This document shows, in pieces, positions 9,120 to 17,014 of a stretch of 64,000 bases of DNA. Location: assembly GCA_963763115.1 (NCBI GenBank), contig CAVXNM010000030.1, forward strand, positions 186,001 through 250,000, in the 5' to 3' direction. A program made the position numbers and the translations under genes. The stretch comes from CAVQCA01 sp963763115. Lineage in GTDB: Bacteria > Pseudomonadota > Gammaproteobacteria > UBA9214. Position 1 is the stretch's first letter, and each line of letters opens with the position of its first letter. A model generated the notes under the pieces. That model made no database searches and was not told where the DNA came from. It saw only the letters and a list, made by a program, of their open reading frames with translations.

Positions 9120-11951
9120 ATGAACCGAGATACCGCGCCCCCCTTCGACCAGCCCCGCGACCGCGAACTGCGCAGTCGTGTGCGGCTGTTCGGCGACCTG
9201 CTGGGGGAAATCCTGCAAGATCAGGCCGGCGAGGGATTACTGAACGCTGTCGAGACCCTGCGCAAGGGTTACATCCGCCTGCGCAGGCAGGAAAATCCGG
9301 CCCTTCGCATCCGCCTGTTGCGGCTCATCGAAGGCCTGCAGCCCAATGAACTGACCTATGTCATCCGCGCCTTCAACATCTATTTCAGCCTCGTCAACAT
9401 CGCCGAGGAGTCCTTCGGGCACAAACAGCGCCGACGGCTTGCCCGTTTGCAGGGCCCGTTATGGTTCGGCTCCTTCAGCCACACTCTGCAGGAATTCCAC
9501 GACCAGGGCGTGGAACCGTACCAGCTGCAGATCCTGCTGAATCAGGCGCTCTATCTGCCCGTCTTCACGGCTCATCCGACCGAAGCCATACGCCGCACCG
9601 TAATGCTGGCATTGCGCCGTCTTTTCCTGACCGGCGAAAAGCTCAACGACAGGCGGTTGACGCGCGAGGAACGCGCCGACATCATCCATGAACTGAAACA
9701 GCAGATTCAGGTCCTGTGGAAAACCGACGAGGTACGCCTGCACAAACCGACCGTGGAGGATGAAATCCGCAACGGCCTGTATTACTTTCGAGCGAGTCTG
9801 TTCGACGCCGTGCCGCAGACCTACCGCTACCTGGAGAAGGCCGTCAAGCGCGTCTATTCCACGGGAGACGGCGCCCCGGGTGTCACCATCCCCGGGGGAC
9901 TGCTGCGGTTCGGATCGTGGATTGGCGGCGACCGCGATGGCAACCCTTTCGTCACTCCGGCCACGACCGTGACCGCCCTGCGTCTGTCCATGCGTGAGGT
10001 GCTGATCGCCTATCTGCACCGGGTGGAGGAGCTGGGCAATCGCCTCACGCACTCCGAGCGGTTGTGCAGTTTTTCGCCAACACTCCTCGAGAGCATCCGG
10101 GTGGATGAGGCGAATTTCTCCGCAGCCTTCGCCGACATACCCAGGCGTTATCTGCACGAACCCTATCGACGCAAGCTCGGTTTCATGCGACATCGCCTGA
10201 AACTCAATCTAACGGCAGTCGTCCAGCGGATGGACGATGCAGCCATCGAGCCGGCGGAGCAGCGGATCGGCTACGCCAGCGAGCAGACATTTCTGCAGGA
10301 TCTGTTGCTGATCCGCGATTCGCTCAATTCCAGCAACGACGCCAGCCTCGCCGAAGGTCAGCTGAAAGACCTGATCCGTCTGGTGGAGACCTTCGGCTTC
10401 TTTCTCATGCAGCTCGACATACGACAGGAGTCGACGCGCCATACAGATGCCGTCAGCGACATCTGTAACGCCCTCCCGGACCCGGTCGATTACACTTCGC
10501 TCGATGAAACCGGGCGCCAGACCTTTCTCATGCGGGCGCTTGAGTCGGCGCCGCCGGCGCTGAGGCGCGACACGCTCTCCGCCGAGACCCGGCAAACCCT
10601 GGAGGTGTTCGAGGTCGTTCAGCGCATGCAAAAGGAGGTCAGCGAAAACGCCTTCGGCAACTACGTCATCTCCATGACCCACACCGCCAGCCATATACTC
10701 GAAGTCATGTACCTTGCCTGGCTGGCCGGCCTTGCGGGAAAGACCGGTGATGAATGGTTCTGCAAAATCCGCATCACTCCGCTGTTCGAGACCATCGATG
10801 ATCTCAAGCACATCGAGGTGGTGCTGACGCAGCTGCTGGGCAACGCCACCTACCGGACGTTGCTGAACTGCGCCGGAAAGTGCCAGGAGATCATGCTGGG
10901 CTATTCCGACTCCTGCAAGGACGGCGGCATCCTCGCCTCCAACTGGAGCCTGTACGAGGCACAGAAGAAAATCATCGCCATTGCCGATCACCACCATATC
11001 CGGGTGCGACTGTTTCACGGGCGCGGCGGCACCATCGGCCGTGGTGGCGGTCCCACCCACGAGTCGATCCTGTCCCAGCCGCCGGGCACCGTGCACGGCC
11101 AGATCAAGTTCACCGAACAGGGAGAGGTACTGCGCTACAAGTACAGCAACGCCGAGACCGCGGTCTATGAGCTGTCCATGGGGCTCACCGGGCTGCTGAA
11201 GGCGGGCCTCATTGTGATCAAGCCCCACGAGGAAGACCGGCGCGACTATATGGGCATCATGGACGAACTGACCCGTCTGGGAGAGGCGAGCTACCGCGAT
11301 CTGGTCGACCGGACCCCGGGGCTGTTCGATTACTTCTACGAGGTGACGCCGGTGACCGAAATCGGACTGCTCAATATCGGCTCCCGCCCCTCGCACCGCA
11401 ACCGGCAGGACCGTTCAAAATCCTCCATACGCGCCATCCCCTGGGTGTTCGGCTGGGCGCAGTCACGCCATACACTGCCGGCCTGGTATGGCCTCGGCAC
11501 GGCACTTGAGCAATGGCGCCAGAGTGACGCGGCCCGTCTCGCCACACTGCAAACGATGTACCAGGACTGGCCATTTTTCCGCGCCCTGCTGAGCAACATC
11601 CAGATGTCGCTGTTCAAGGGCGAGATGAACATCGCACGGGAATACACCCGACTCGCCGTCGACCGGAAGGCAGCGGATACCATCTTCACCAAGATACACG
11701 AGGAGTACCGGCGCACCGTCACCCAGGTGCTGAATGTCTGCGGCGTACAACTGCTGCTGGAGGAAAGCCCGTCGCTCGGACTGTCGCTGTACCGGCGCAA
11801 TCCCTACATCGATCCCCTGAACAACATCCAGATTACGTTGCTCGCGCGTTACCGCGATTCCACCCTCGACGAGGATCAACGGGAACGCTGGCTGCAGCCC
11901 CTGCTGCGCTCCATCAACGCCATCGCCAGCGGGATGCGCAACACCGGCTGA
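9120..11951 (+). CDS. ppc: Phosphoenolpyruvate carboxylase
   Basis: Anaplerotic enzyme converting PEP and bicarbonate to oxaloacetate. The 943-residue frame has the first catalytic motif FTAHPTEA (H152), GGDRDGNPFVT, the glycine-rich loop FHGRGGTIGRGGGP, and ends in the conserved C-terminal GMRNTG. The active-site segment at ISMTHTASHILEVMYLA departs from the common SMA...SDVL pattern, but the enzyme otherwise looks complete. The start ATG follows a hairpin without an obvious ribosome-binding site. Not in an operon with neighbours. Confidence 0.97.
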   Translation: MNRDTAPPFDQPRDRELRSRVRLFGDLLGEILQDQAGEGLLNAVETLRKGYIRLRRQENPALRIRLLRLIEGLQPNELTYVIRAFNIYFSLVNIAEESFGHKQRRRLARLQGPLWFGSFSHTLQEFHDQGVEPYQLQILLNQALYLPVFTAHPTEAIRRTVMLALRRLFLTGEKLNDRRLTREERADIIHELKQQIQVLWKTDEVRLHKPTVEDEIRNGLYYFRASLFDAVPQTYRYLEKAVKRVYSTGDGAPGVTIPGGLLRFGSWIGGDRDGNPFVTPATTVTALRLSMREVLIAYLHRVEELGNRLTHSERLCSFSPTLLESIRVDEANFSAAFADIPRRYLHEPYRRKLGFMRHRLKLNLTAVVQRMDDAAIEPAEQRIGYASEQTFLQDLLLIRDSLNSSNDASLAEGQLKDLIRLVETFGFFLMQLDIRQESTRHTDAVSDICNALPDPVDYTSLDETGRQTFLMRALESAPPALRRDTLSAETRQTLEVFEVVQRMQKEVSENAFGNYVISMTHTASHILEVMYLAWLAGLAGKTGDEWFCKIRITPLFETIDDLKHIEVVLTQLLGNATYRTLLNCAGKCQEIMLGYSDSCKDGGILASNWSLYEAQKKIIAIADHHHIRVRLFHGRGGTIGRGGGPTHESILSQPPGTVHGQIKFTEQGEVLRYKYSNAETAVYELSMGLTGLLKAGLIVIKPHEEDRRDYMGIMDELTRLGEASYRDLVDRTPGLFDYFYEVTPVTEIGLLNIGSRPSHRNRQDRSKSSIRAIPWVFGWAQSRHTLPAWYGLGTALEQWRQSDAARLATLQTMYQDWPFFRALLSNIQMSLFKGEMNIAREYTRLAVDRKAADTIFTKIHEEYRRTVTQVLNVCGVQLLLEESPSLGLSLYRRNPYIDPLNNIQITLLARYRDSTLDEDQRERWLQPLLRSINAIASGMRNTG

Positions 11952-12043
11952 GACCGCGGGGATATGCATTCTCAAGCGTTCGCGGAACTGGCCGCCTATA
12001 GGGTATAGTAATCGCACCCTAACCGACCGGAGTCACCTCGCAT

Positions 12044-13414
12044 ATGGCAACCCGACTTGCACTGGTTGTCGATGATTCCAGAACAGCACGCATGACCCTG
12101 CAGCGGATGCTGGAAAAACAGGGTCTGGATGTCGACACGCTGGAATCAGCGCAGGAAGCCCTGCATTACCTTGTCGAAAAGGTCCCGGATGTGATCTTCA
12201 TGGATCACATGATGCCCGGCATGGATGGCTTCCAGGCGGTCGAGGCCATCAAAAACAATCCGGCCACTGCCACCATTCCCATCATGATGTTCACGTCCAA
12301 GGGCGGTGACCTGTATCTCAGCCAGGCGCGTGCCCTCGGCGCCGTCGGCATCATGCCCAAGGAGGTTCAGCCGGCCGAACTGTACCGGGTGCTCAACAAT
12401 CTTGGCCTGGTCAAGGACCGACGGGTAAAGTCGGCGGCGGACAGGAGCTCATTTGTCCTGCTCGACACGACCCCCGAGATTGCCGTCTCCGCGGCGCGCG
12501 AGGACATTCAGGAAATCGCCCGGAAGGCGGCCGTCTCTGTCTCACAAAACAATGTGATACATTCAAAAATTGAAGAACTGATTGAAGATCATTACGGGGC
12601 AGTCAGAAAAGAAATCCGGGATCTTCGGCATCGCCTGGAACAGTTCGGCGAGACCAATCCCACCACCGACAAAACCTATGCCTCGCGCCTGACGCTGGCA
12701 CGTGCGGGCGGCCTGCTGATTGCCCTCGTGCTGGTCGGCATGGTAATGATTCCCTCGATCTGGCTTTACCGTCAATACGATGAAAGCCGTCGGGAACTGG
12801 CCAATACCAAAGTCGAGATCGACGGCCTGCGACGGCTGCAGCTGAAGGCGAAGGCCGCCAGCGATGAACGCGCCTCGCTGCTCGCCCAGCTGGACAAGAA
12901 AGCCAGCCACACCGGCACGAATCCCAGCCTGCTGTACGACAGCATCGCCTGGGCCATCAATCAGGGCGGTTCCTATGATTTTCATGAAGAGCCGTTCAGC
13001 GACAAGCGCTTAGCAGTCATTTATGAACTGATTTCACGTCTGCAGTCACTGGGCTTCAAGGGTGTGGTTCAGCTGCATTCCCACCTGGGTGAGTTCTGCC
13101 TCGTCGGCAATGATGTCGACGGCTATACCCTCGCCGCGCCCGACGTGCCGGTTCATGATTGCACCCTGTTCGGACACCCCCAGCAGCAACTGCCCTCCGC
13201 GGGTGAACAGCAGTCGATAGCGTTTGCGAATTTCCTCGCTACCTCACCGCTCGTGAATGGCAGCGGCATCAGCATCGAAATCATGTCTCACCAGTTCAGC
13301 GATCCCATGCTGGACTACCCTTCCAGGGATTCCGATGTCACGGCCTCGGTGTGGAACCGCATCGCCGCAGCCAACAACCGGGTCGAGGTGGAACTGGATC
13401 CCGCAAAACCGTAA
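12044..13414 (+). CDS. Response-regulator receiver with membrane anchor and novel C-terminal domain
   Basis: Residues 1-123 form a CheY-like receiver: acidic pair D10/D11, phospho-acceptor D54 in FMDHMMPGMDG, T84 and K106 all present. Residues ~145-200 are helical and charged. One hydrophobic segment lies at 222-242 (GGLLIALVLVGMVMIPSIWL), followed by a short coiled coil and a ~180-residue domain I do not recognise (LQSLGFKGVVQLHSHLGEFCLV...). Topology would put the receiver in the cytoplasm and the C-terminal domain in the periplasm. No histidine kinase or DNA-binding domain is adjacent. Output is unknown; phosphorylation could be relayed across the membrane, which is inference. Confidence 0.85.
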   Translation: MATRLALVVDDSRTARMTLQRMLEKQGLDVDTLESAQEALHYLVEKVPDVIFMDHMMPGMDGFQAVEAIKNNPATATIPIMMFTSKGGDLYLSQARALGAVGIMPKEVQPAELYRVLNNLGLVKDRRVKSAADRSSFVLLDTTPEIAVSAAREDIQEIARKAAVSVSQNNVIHSKIEELIEDHYGAVRKEIRDLRHRLEQFGETNPTTDKTYASRLTLARAGGLLIALVLVGMVMIPSIWLYRQYDESRRELANTKVEIDGLRRLQLKAKAASDERASLLAQLDKKASHTGTNPSLLYDSIAWAINQGGSYDFHEEPFSDKRLAVIYELISRLQSLGFKGVVQLHSHLGEFCLVGNDVDGYTLAAPDVPVHDCTLFGHPQQQLPSAGEQQSIAFANFLATSPLVNGSGISIEIMSHQFSDPMLDYPSRDSDVTASVWNRIAAANNRVEVELDPAKP

Positions 13415-13789
13415 GCACCGGTAATCGATGGGCGGTTACTGCCTGAAGGAAGCACCCGGGCAGGCATATTTTGTGCCTGACCAGAATATGACTGACTCGA
13501 GCCCCAACCCCCGTAAATAGCCACGGAAGCACACGGAAAAACACGAAGTATTCATTTTCTTTGTCTTTCCGTGTGCTTCCGTGACCAATACGCATTAACA
13601 GGAACAACATCCAATTATGGAATCCCTGAACAAGTCATTCCCGCTTTCGCGGGGAAGACACGTTTATTCAGTGAGTCCTTCACCATAAGTGCCATTCGTG
13701 TCCGATTCTCGATGATCTTCTTGTGGAACATACTGGACAAGGTGCGGGTTTGTGGGTTATTGATCGTGTCATTGCGTGATATCGAGACT
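13415..13789. other. Gene-free stretch with repeat family B
   Basis: It contains the best family B inverted repeat (13520-13584) and a second small palindromic motif, cattcccgctttcgcgggga (about 13639-13658), resembling another common dispersed bacterial repeat. No credible gene is seen before the ATG at 13790. Confidence 0.5.
13520..13584. repeat. Dispersed inverted repeat, family B (reference copy)
   Basis: Left arm ccacggaagcacacggaaa (from 13521) and right arm tttccgtgtgcttccgtg (to 13583) are near-perfect inverted copies around an AT-rich centre of about 27 nt. Related copies: 5807-5823, 6068-6083, 21577-21631 and 25896-25918. It could form a stem of about 18 bp. Confidence 0.8.
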
Positions 13790-14294
13790 ATGAGCTTGAC
13801 CCGTCAACTCCCGTTATTGTTGTGGTTGCTGTTGCTTTCTGCTGCCGCATGTCACGGCAGACGAAGTACACCAGTACCGCGATCCGGATACCGGACTGAT
13901 GTCCTGGCGGGTGCAGCAGCCAGGATTCAGCCTGCAACTGGTTCAGATGCTGCCGGACTATGTGGCGGCGGTATACAGCTCGCGCGGCCTGCCACCGGAA
14001 CTGATCGAGCGGATGCGCGCGCATTGCGTCTTCGGCACCATTCTGACCAATGACTCGGATGCGACGCTGACCTACCGCGTGGCCGACTGGCACGCGGTCA
14101 TGCCGACGGCACCACGCATCCCTTCCGGGCCAAGTCCGCGTGGGTGGCGGAGTGGGCGGCAATGGGTGTGGGCTTCCGCTGGTCGATGCTGGCCGATGAG
14201 CAGAGCTTCGCCCCCGGCGACTGGATGCAGGGCTTTACCACCGTGGAACTGGCGCCGGACAGTGAATTCGATTTCGTCTTTTCCGTGGACCTGA
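13790..14294 (+). pseudogene. Exported protein of unknown function, frameshifted
   Basis: A signal peptide (MSLTRQLPLLLWLLLLSAAAC) opens at 13790. The likely mature start DEVHQYRDPDTG is in the next frame (from 13860), and the middle, up to TYRVADWHAV, stays there. From about 14095 the sense continues in a third frame as GTTHPFRAKSAWVAEWAAMG...DWMQGFTTVELAPDSEFDF. So at least two indels are needed, for example one extra G at 13856-13857 and one missing base near 14095-14105. I do not recognise the family. It precedes a TlpA-like gene, so a periplasmic role is likely. Confidence 0.6.
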
Positions 14295-14317
14295 GGGATG
14301 AACGACATGATGGCAGA

Positions 14318-14886
14318 ATGGCGAAGCGTACGCTGCGCTCCGGCGCAGCCGACGTAGACAAATCTACCCCGGTCTGTCCGCCCTCAGCCTGCTGCTGTAC
14401 AGCGCACTGGCGACGGCGCAGATGCCGGTACCGGAACTGGGTCATACCCTGACCCGCCTGGCGGAACCGGTGAGCGCGCCTGATTTCACGCTGCCTGACA
14501 TGGACGGCAAACCGCATGCCCTGCACGATTACCGCGACAAGGTGGTCATGCTTAACTTCTGGGCGACCTGGTGCCCTCCCTGCCGCCGTGAGATGCCCTC
14601 GATGGAAGCCATTCATCAGGCATTCCAGGACAAGCCGTTCGTGGTGCTGGCCATCAACGAGTGGGAAAACCCGGACCTGGTGTTCCCCTGGATCGGCCAG
14701 CTGACGCTGTTCCCCGACTTCCCGATCCTGTTCGACGCGGACGGCGTGGTCGCCGAGCAGTATGGCATCAAGGGTCTGCCGACCACCGTGATCATTGACC
14801 GGCAGGGTCGTATTGTTTACCGGGCGGTCGGCGGGCGGGATTTCGACCACCCGGAAGTCAGGCGTTTGATCCTCGACCTGCTGTGA
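14318..14886 (+). pseudogene. TlpA-like thiol-disulfide oxidoreductase, N-terminus frameshifted
   Basis: From 14422 the frame is an intact redoxin domain: DFTLPDMDGKP, the active site WATWCPPC, and the cis-Pro segment GIKGLPTTVIIDRQG. Upstream in the same frame is a signal-peptide-like stretch (LSALSLLLYSALATAQ) with no start codon. The only sensible start, ATG at 14318 (MAKRTLRSG), is in another frame, so one indel near 14345-14360 is implied. TlpA-like proteins reduce periplasmic thiols, for example in cytochrome c maturation. An internal start at the ATG at 14422 would give a signal-less protein. Confidence 0.75.
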
Positions 14887-15344
14887 GCGGCTGTGACCCG
14901 GCCGTTCGGGACACGAGTCGTGGTCGATCCTGATCGTGATCGGACACCTGTGGCGGCTATGTACGGCGCCTTGCCGGCAATGACCAGTCGTTCCATATCG
15001 AATATGGCGGGCCCCTCGCGCAGGACACTAATCAGATCCAGCCCCAGGAAGTAAGCTACGTTGCCGAGATTGTGATGCCCATGATCGAGGATGGCGAAGA
15101 ACAGGAACCCCGTAACACCGGGATAGGGAGCGATCGGGTCATCTTGCATGGCGTCGAACGCACCGGCAGCGGCCGTGAATATATTATCGACCAGGGACAT
15201 CCGACCATTGCCAGTATCCCGCTCACGCACTGCCCGGGCGGGTGGCTGGTCTCGCCTTCCATGAACGGGACGACATGATCATGGCGCGCCGTGTCTCACG
15301 CATGCCTTCGGGCTGATGTACTATTATGAACGAATATTCGTGGC
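14887..15344. other. Unresolved stretch with two opposing open frames
   Basis: Both strands are open here. Minus (about 15197 down to 14817) reads MSLVDNIFTAAAGAFDAMQ...FLFFAILDHGHHNLGN...FDMERLVIAGKAPYI. Plus (about 14950 to 15278) reads IEYGGPLAQDTNQIQP...VILHGVERTGSGREYI without a start codon. Neither matches a family I know, and third-position GC is only moderate in both. Given the broken genes just upstream, this may be decayed coding sequence. Confidence 0.35.
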
Positions 15345-15836
15345 ATGCCTTGCGGCATGCCATTTGATCCAGAGATTACACACGTGAGACTGACGAATAT
15401 CGTGATAGAAACCAGGGTGGTCACCTATGGCTCAACCGTGGCCGAGGCGTTCAACGAATGCATCCGCTGCGATGTGCTGGGTATCCCCTTCGTGGACGGC
15501 GAGGGGCATATCAGGGGGCGGTTCTCTATCGGTCATGCGATCAAGCTGGCCTATATACCGGATATGCTGATCATGAACGCCGATCTTCTGGGTGATCAGC
15601 TGGCGAACTTGACGGTCCCGGACAAGAAGGCGGCCGATGTGCTGAAGATGCCGGTGGATGACTTCATTCTGGGCCAGGTAGTGACTATCCATTCCTCATC
15701 GCCCTGCGTAAAAGCGGCGGCGCTCATGCAAAAGTACAGGACCACCTACCTGTTCGCCGTCGACGATGACGGCTACAAAGGGGTCGTGAACGTGAGGGGA
15801 ATCGCCAAACGGATGCTGGATGCCGGCGGATTCTGA
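15345..15836 (+). CDS. CBS-domain pair protein
   Basis: About 163 residues with two CBS motifs and nothing else. The first spans roughly residues 15-75 (VVTYGSTVAEAFNECIRCDVLGIPFVDGEG), the second 100-160 (DFILGQVVTIHSSSPCVKAAALMQKYRTTYLFAVDDDG). CBS pairs usually bind adenine nucleotides and regulate a partner. The start could be the ATG at 15345, the ATG at 15357, or a GTG near 15384 directly before the conserved core. It lies tail-to-tail with the MamK-like actin gene. One of three CBS-only proteins in this window. Confidence 0.75.
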   Translation: MPCGMPFDPEITHVRLTNIVIETRVVTYGSTVAEAFNECIRCDVLGIPFVDGEGHIRGRFSIGHAIKLAYIPDMLIMNADLLGDQLANLTVPDKKAADVLKMPVDDFILGQVVTIHSSSPCVKAAALMQKYRTTYLFAVDDDGYKGVVNVRGIAKRMLDAGGF

Positions 15837-15994
15837 AGTGCAGCCGGCGCCGGCCGGAATGACCGATGCCCTGACGCTGGCGGCTTCAGGGCAGGATTCG
15901 GCCTGACCGGCGCGGCAGCGGATTCCAGCCGTTCGATAACTCGCCACAACTGTCCACCCGCCCGGCGGACACCTCGCTCCGCGAATTCGTTATC

Positions 15995-17014
15995 TCAGAG
16001 TTTCTCCAGAAACTCCTCGGGCATATCCGTCGCCAGCTCCAGCGCGCCATCCGCACCCGCATACAGCGGATCACTGATACAGGTGAAGCTGCAGGACTCG
16101 AATTGTTTGGTGGCCTCGCCGAGATAGCTGTCCAGGCCGCTGAGCTGGCTGCCGCCGCCGGCCACGATGATGTTGTTGCGTACACTCTCCTGGAATTCAG
16201 GATCGAAGCTGGCGATGAGATCGATGACGGTCTCGACGATCGCGGGCATGGGACTCTCGCAGGCCTTGCGCATTTCCTCGGTGATATCGAACTCCGTGAA
16301 TTTGCCGTCTACCGGGGCCTCGACTTTGACTCGCCGTTTCGGCTCTCCCACGAAACCGTGTTTTTCCTTGAATTTGCGCACCATGTTCAGGGAGAAGTCG
16401 GCCTCGGGGTGCTTTTCGGTCAGCAGCTTCAGGAGTTGTTCGTCCACGTAGTCGCCGGCCACCAGCAGGCTGCGCTGGTCCTCTTCCGTGGGGACCGTGC
16501 CGTGCATGATGCAGAAATCCACGGTCCCGGCGCCGATGTCGATGATCATGGCGTTGTCCAGCGTGCCCAGTCCGTAGGCGACGGAGAAGGGTTCGGAGAC
16601 GACCATCATTTTCTTGGCGTGATCGGATACCGCGTTCCGGATGGCGATTTTGTTGACCTTGAGCGCCTCGGCCGGTACGCCAACCGCGACGCAGACCTCG
16701 TCATCCGGACCGACGCCGGCCAGTTCGATCAGATGGCCGATCAGCTCATGCACCGCGGCATCGTCCCGCTCGGTGCCCTCCTTGATGACGCCGTTCTGCA
16801 GCGGCCGGGAGAGATTAAGCGCCAGCCGGTGCTCCAGCGCCTCGCTGCCGAACAGCACACGCTTGCCGAGCATCTTCTTGGCTACGAAATCCTTTGGCCA
16901 ACCGACATAGCTTTCCACCCATTTCCGGTTGCCATTGCTGGCGGAGACCACCGACCTGGAAGTACCCAGATCAATCCCGACGTACAGCATCTTATCTTTC
17001 TTGCTTGGCGACAT
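15995..17014 (-). CDS. MamK-like bacterial actin
   Basis: A full-length (339 aa) actin/Hsp70-fold ATPase. Phosphate-1 GIDLGTS is at residue ~14, phosphate-2 IDIGAGTVDF is near 158-167, the putative catalytic Glu lies in VVSEPF, and the adenosine motif is IVAGGGSQLSGL. Several segments parallel magnetosome MamK closely rather than MreB, ParM or DnaK: VGWPKD, GPDDEVCVAVGVPAEA, VSEPFSVAYGL, HGTVP..EDQ, AGDYVDEQL, EKHPE, and a late GALELATDMP. The start at 17014 has ggagg 11 nt upstream and overlaps the amidase stop by 23 nt. No magnetosome genes are near. Filament formation and location are inference. Confidence 0.88.
   Translation of the reverse strand: MSPSKKDKMLYVGIDLGTSRSVVSASNGNRKWVESYVGWPKDFVAKKMLGKRVLFGSEALEHRLALNLSRPLQNGVIKEGTERDDAAVHELIGHLIELAGVGPDDEVCVAVGVPAEALKVNKIAIRNAVSDHAKKMMVVSEPFSVAYGLGTLDNAMIIDIGAGTVDFCIMHGTVPTEEDQRSLLVAGDYVDEQLLKLLTEKHPEADFSLNMVRKFKEKHGFVGEPKRRVKVEAPVDGKFTEFDITEEMRKACESPMPAIVETVIDLIASFDPEFQESVRNNIIVAGGGSQLSGLDSYLGEATKQFESCSFTCISDPLYAGADGALELATDMPEEFLEKL

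Noticed and set aside
15995..17014. Part of a magnetosome gene island because of the MamK-like protein
   Set aside because: No MamA, B, E, M, O, Q or similar protein is present within the window; the partners are an amidase and a coiled-coil protein.
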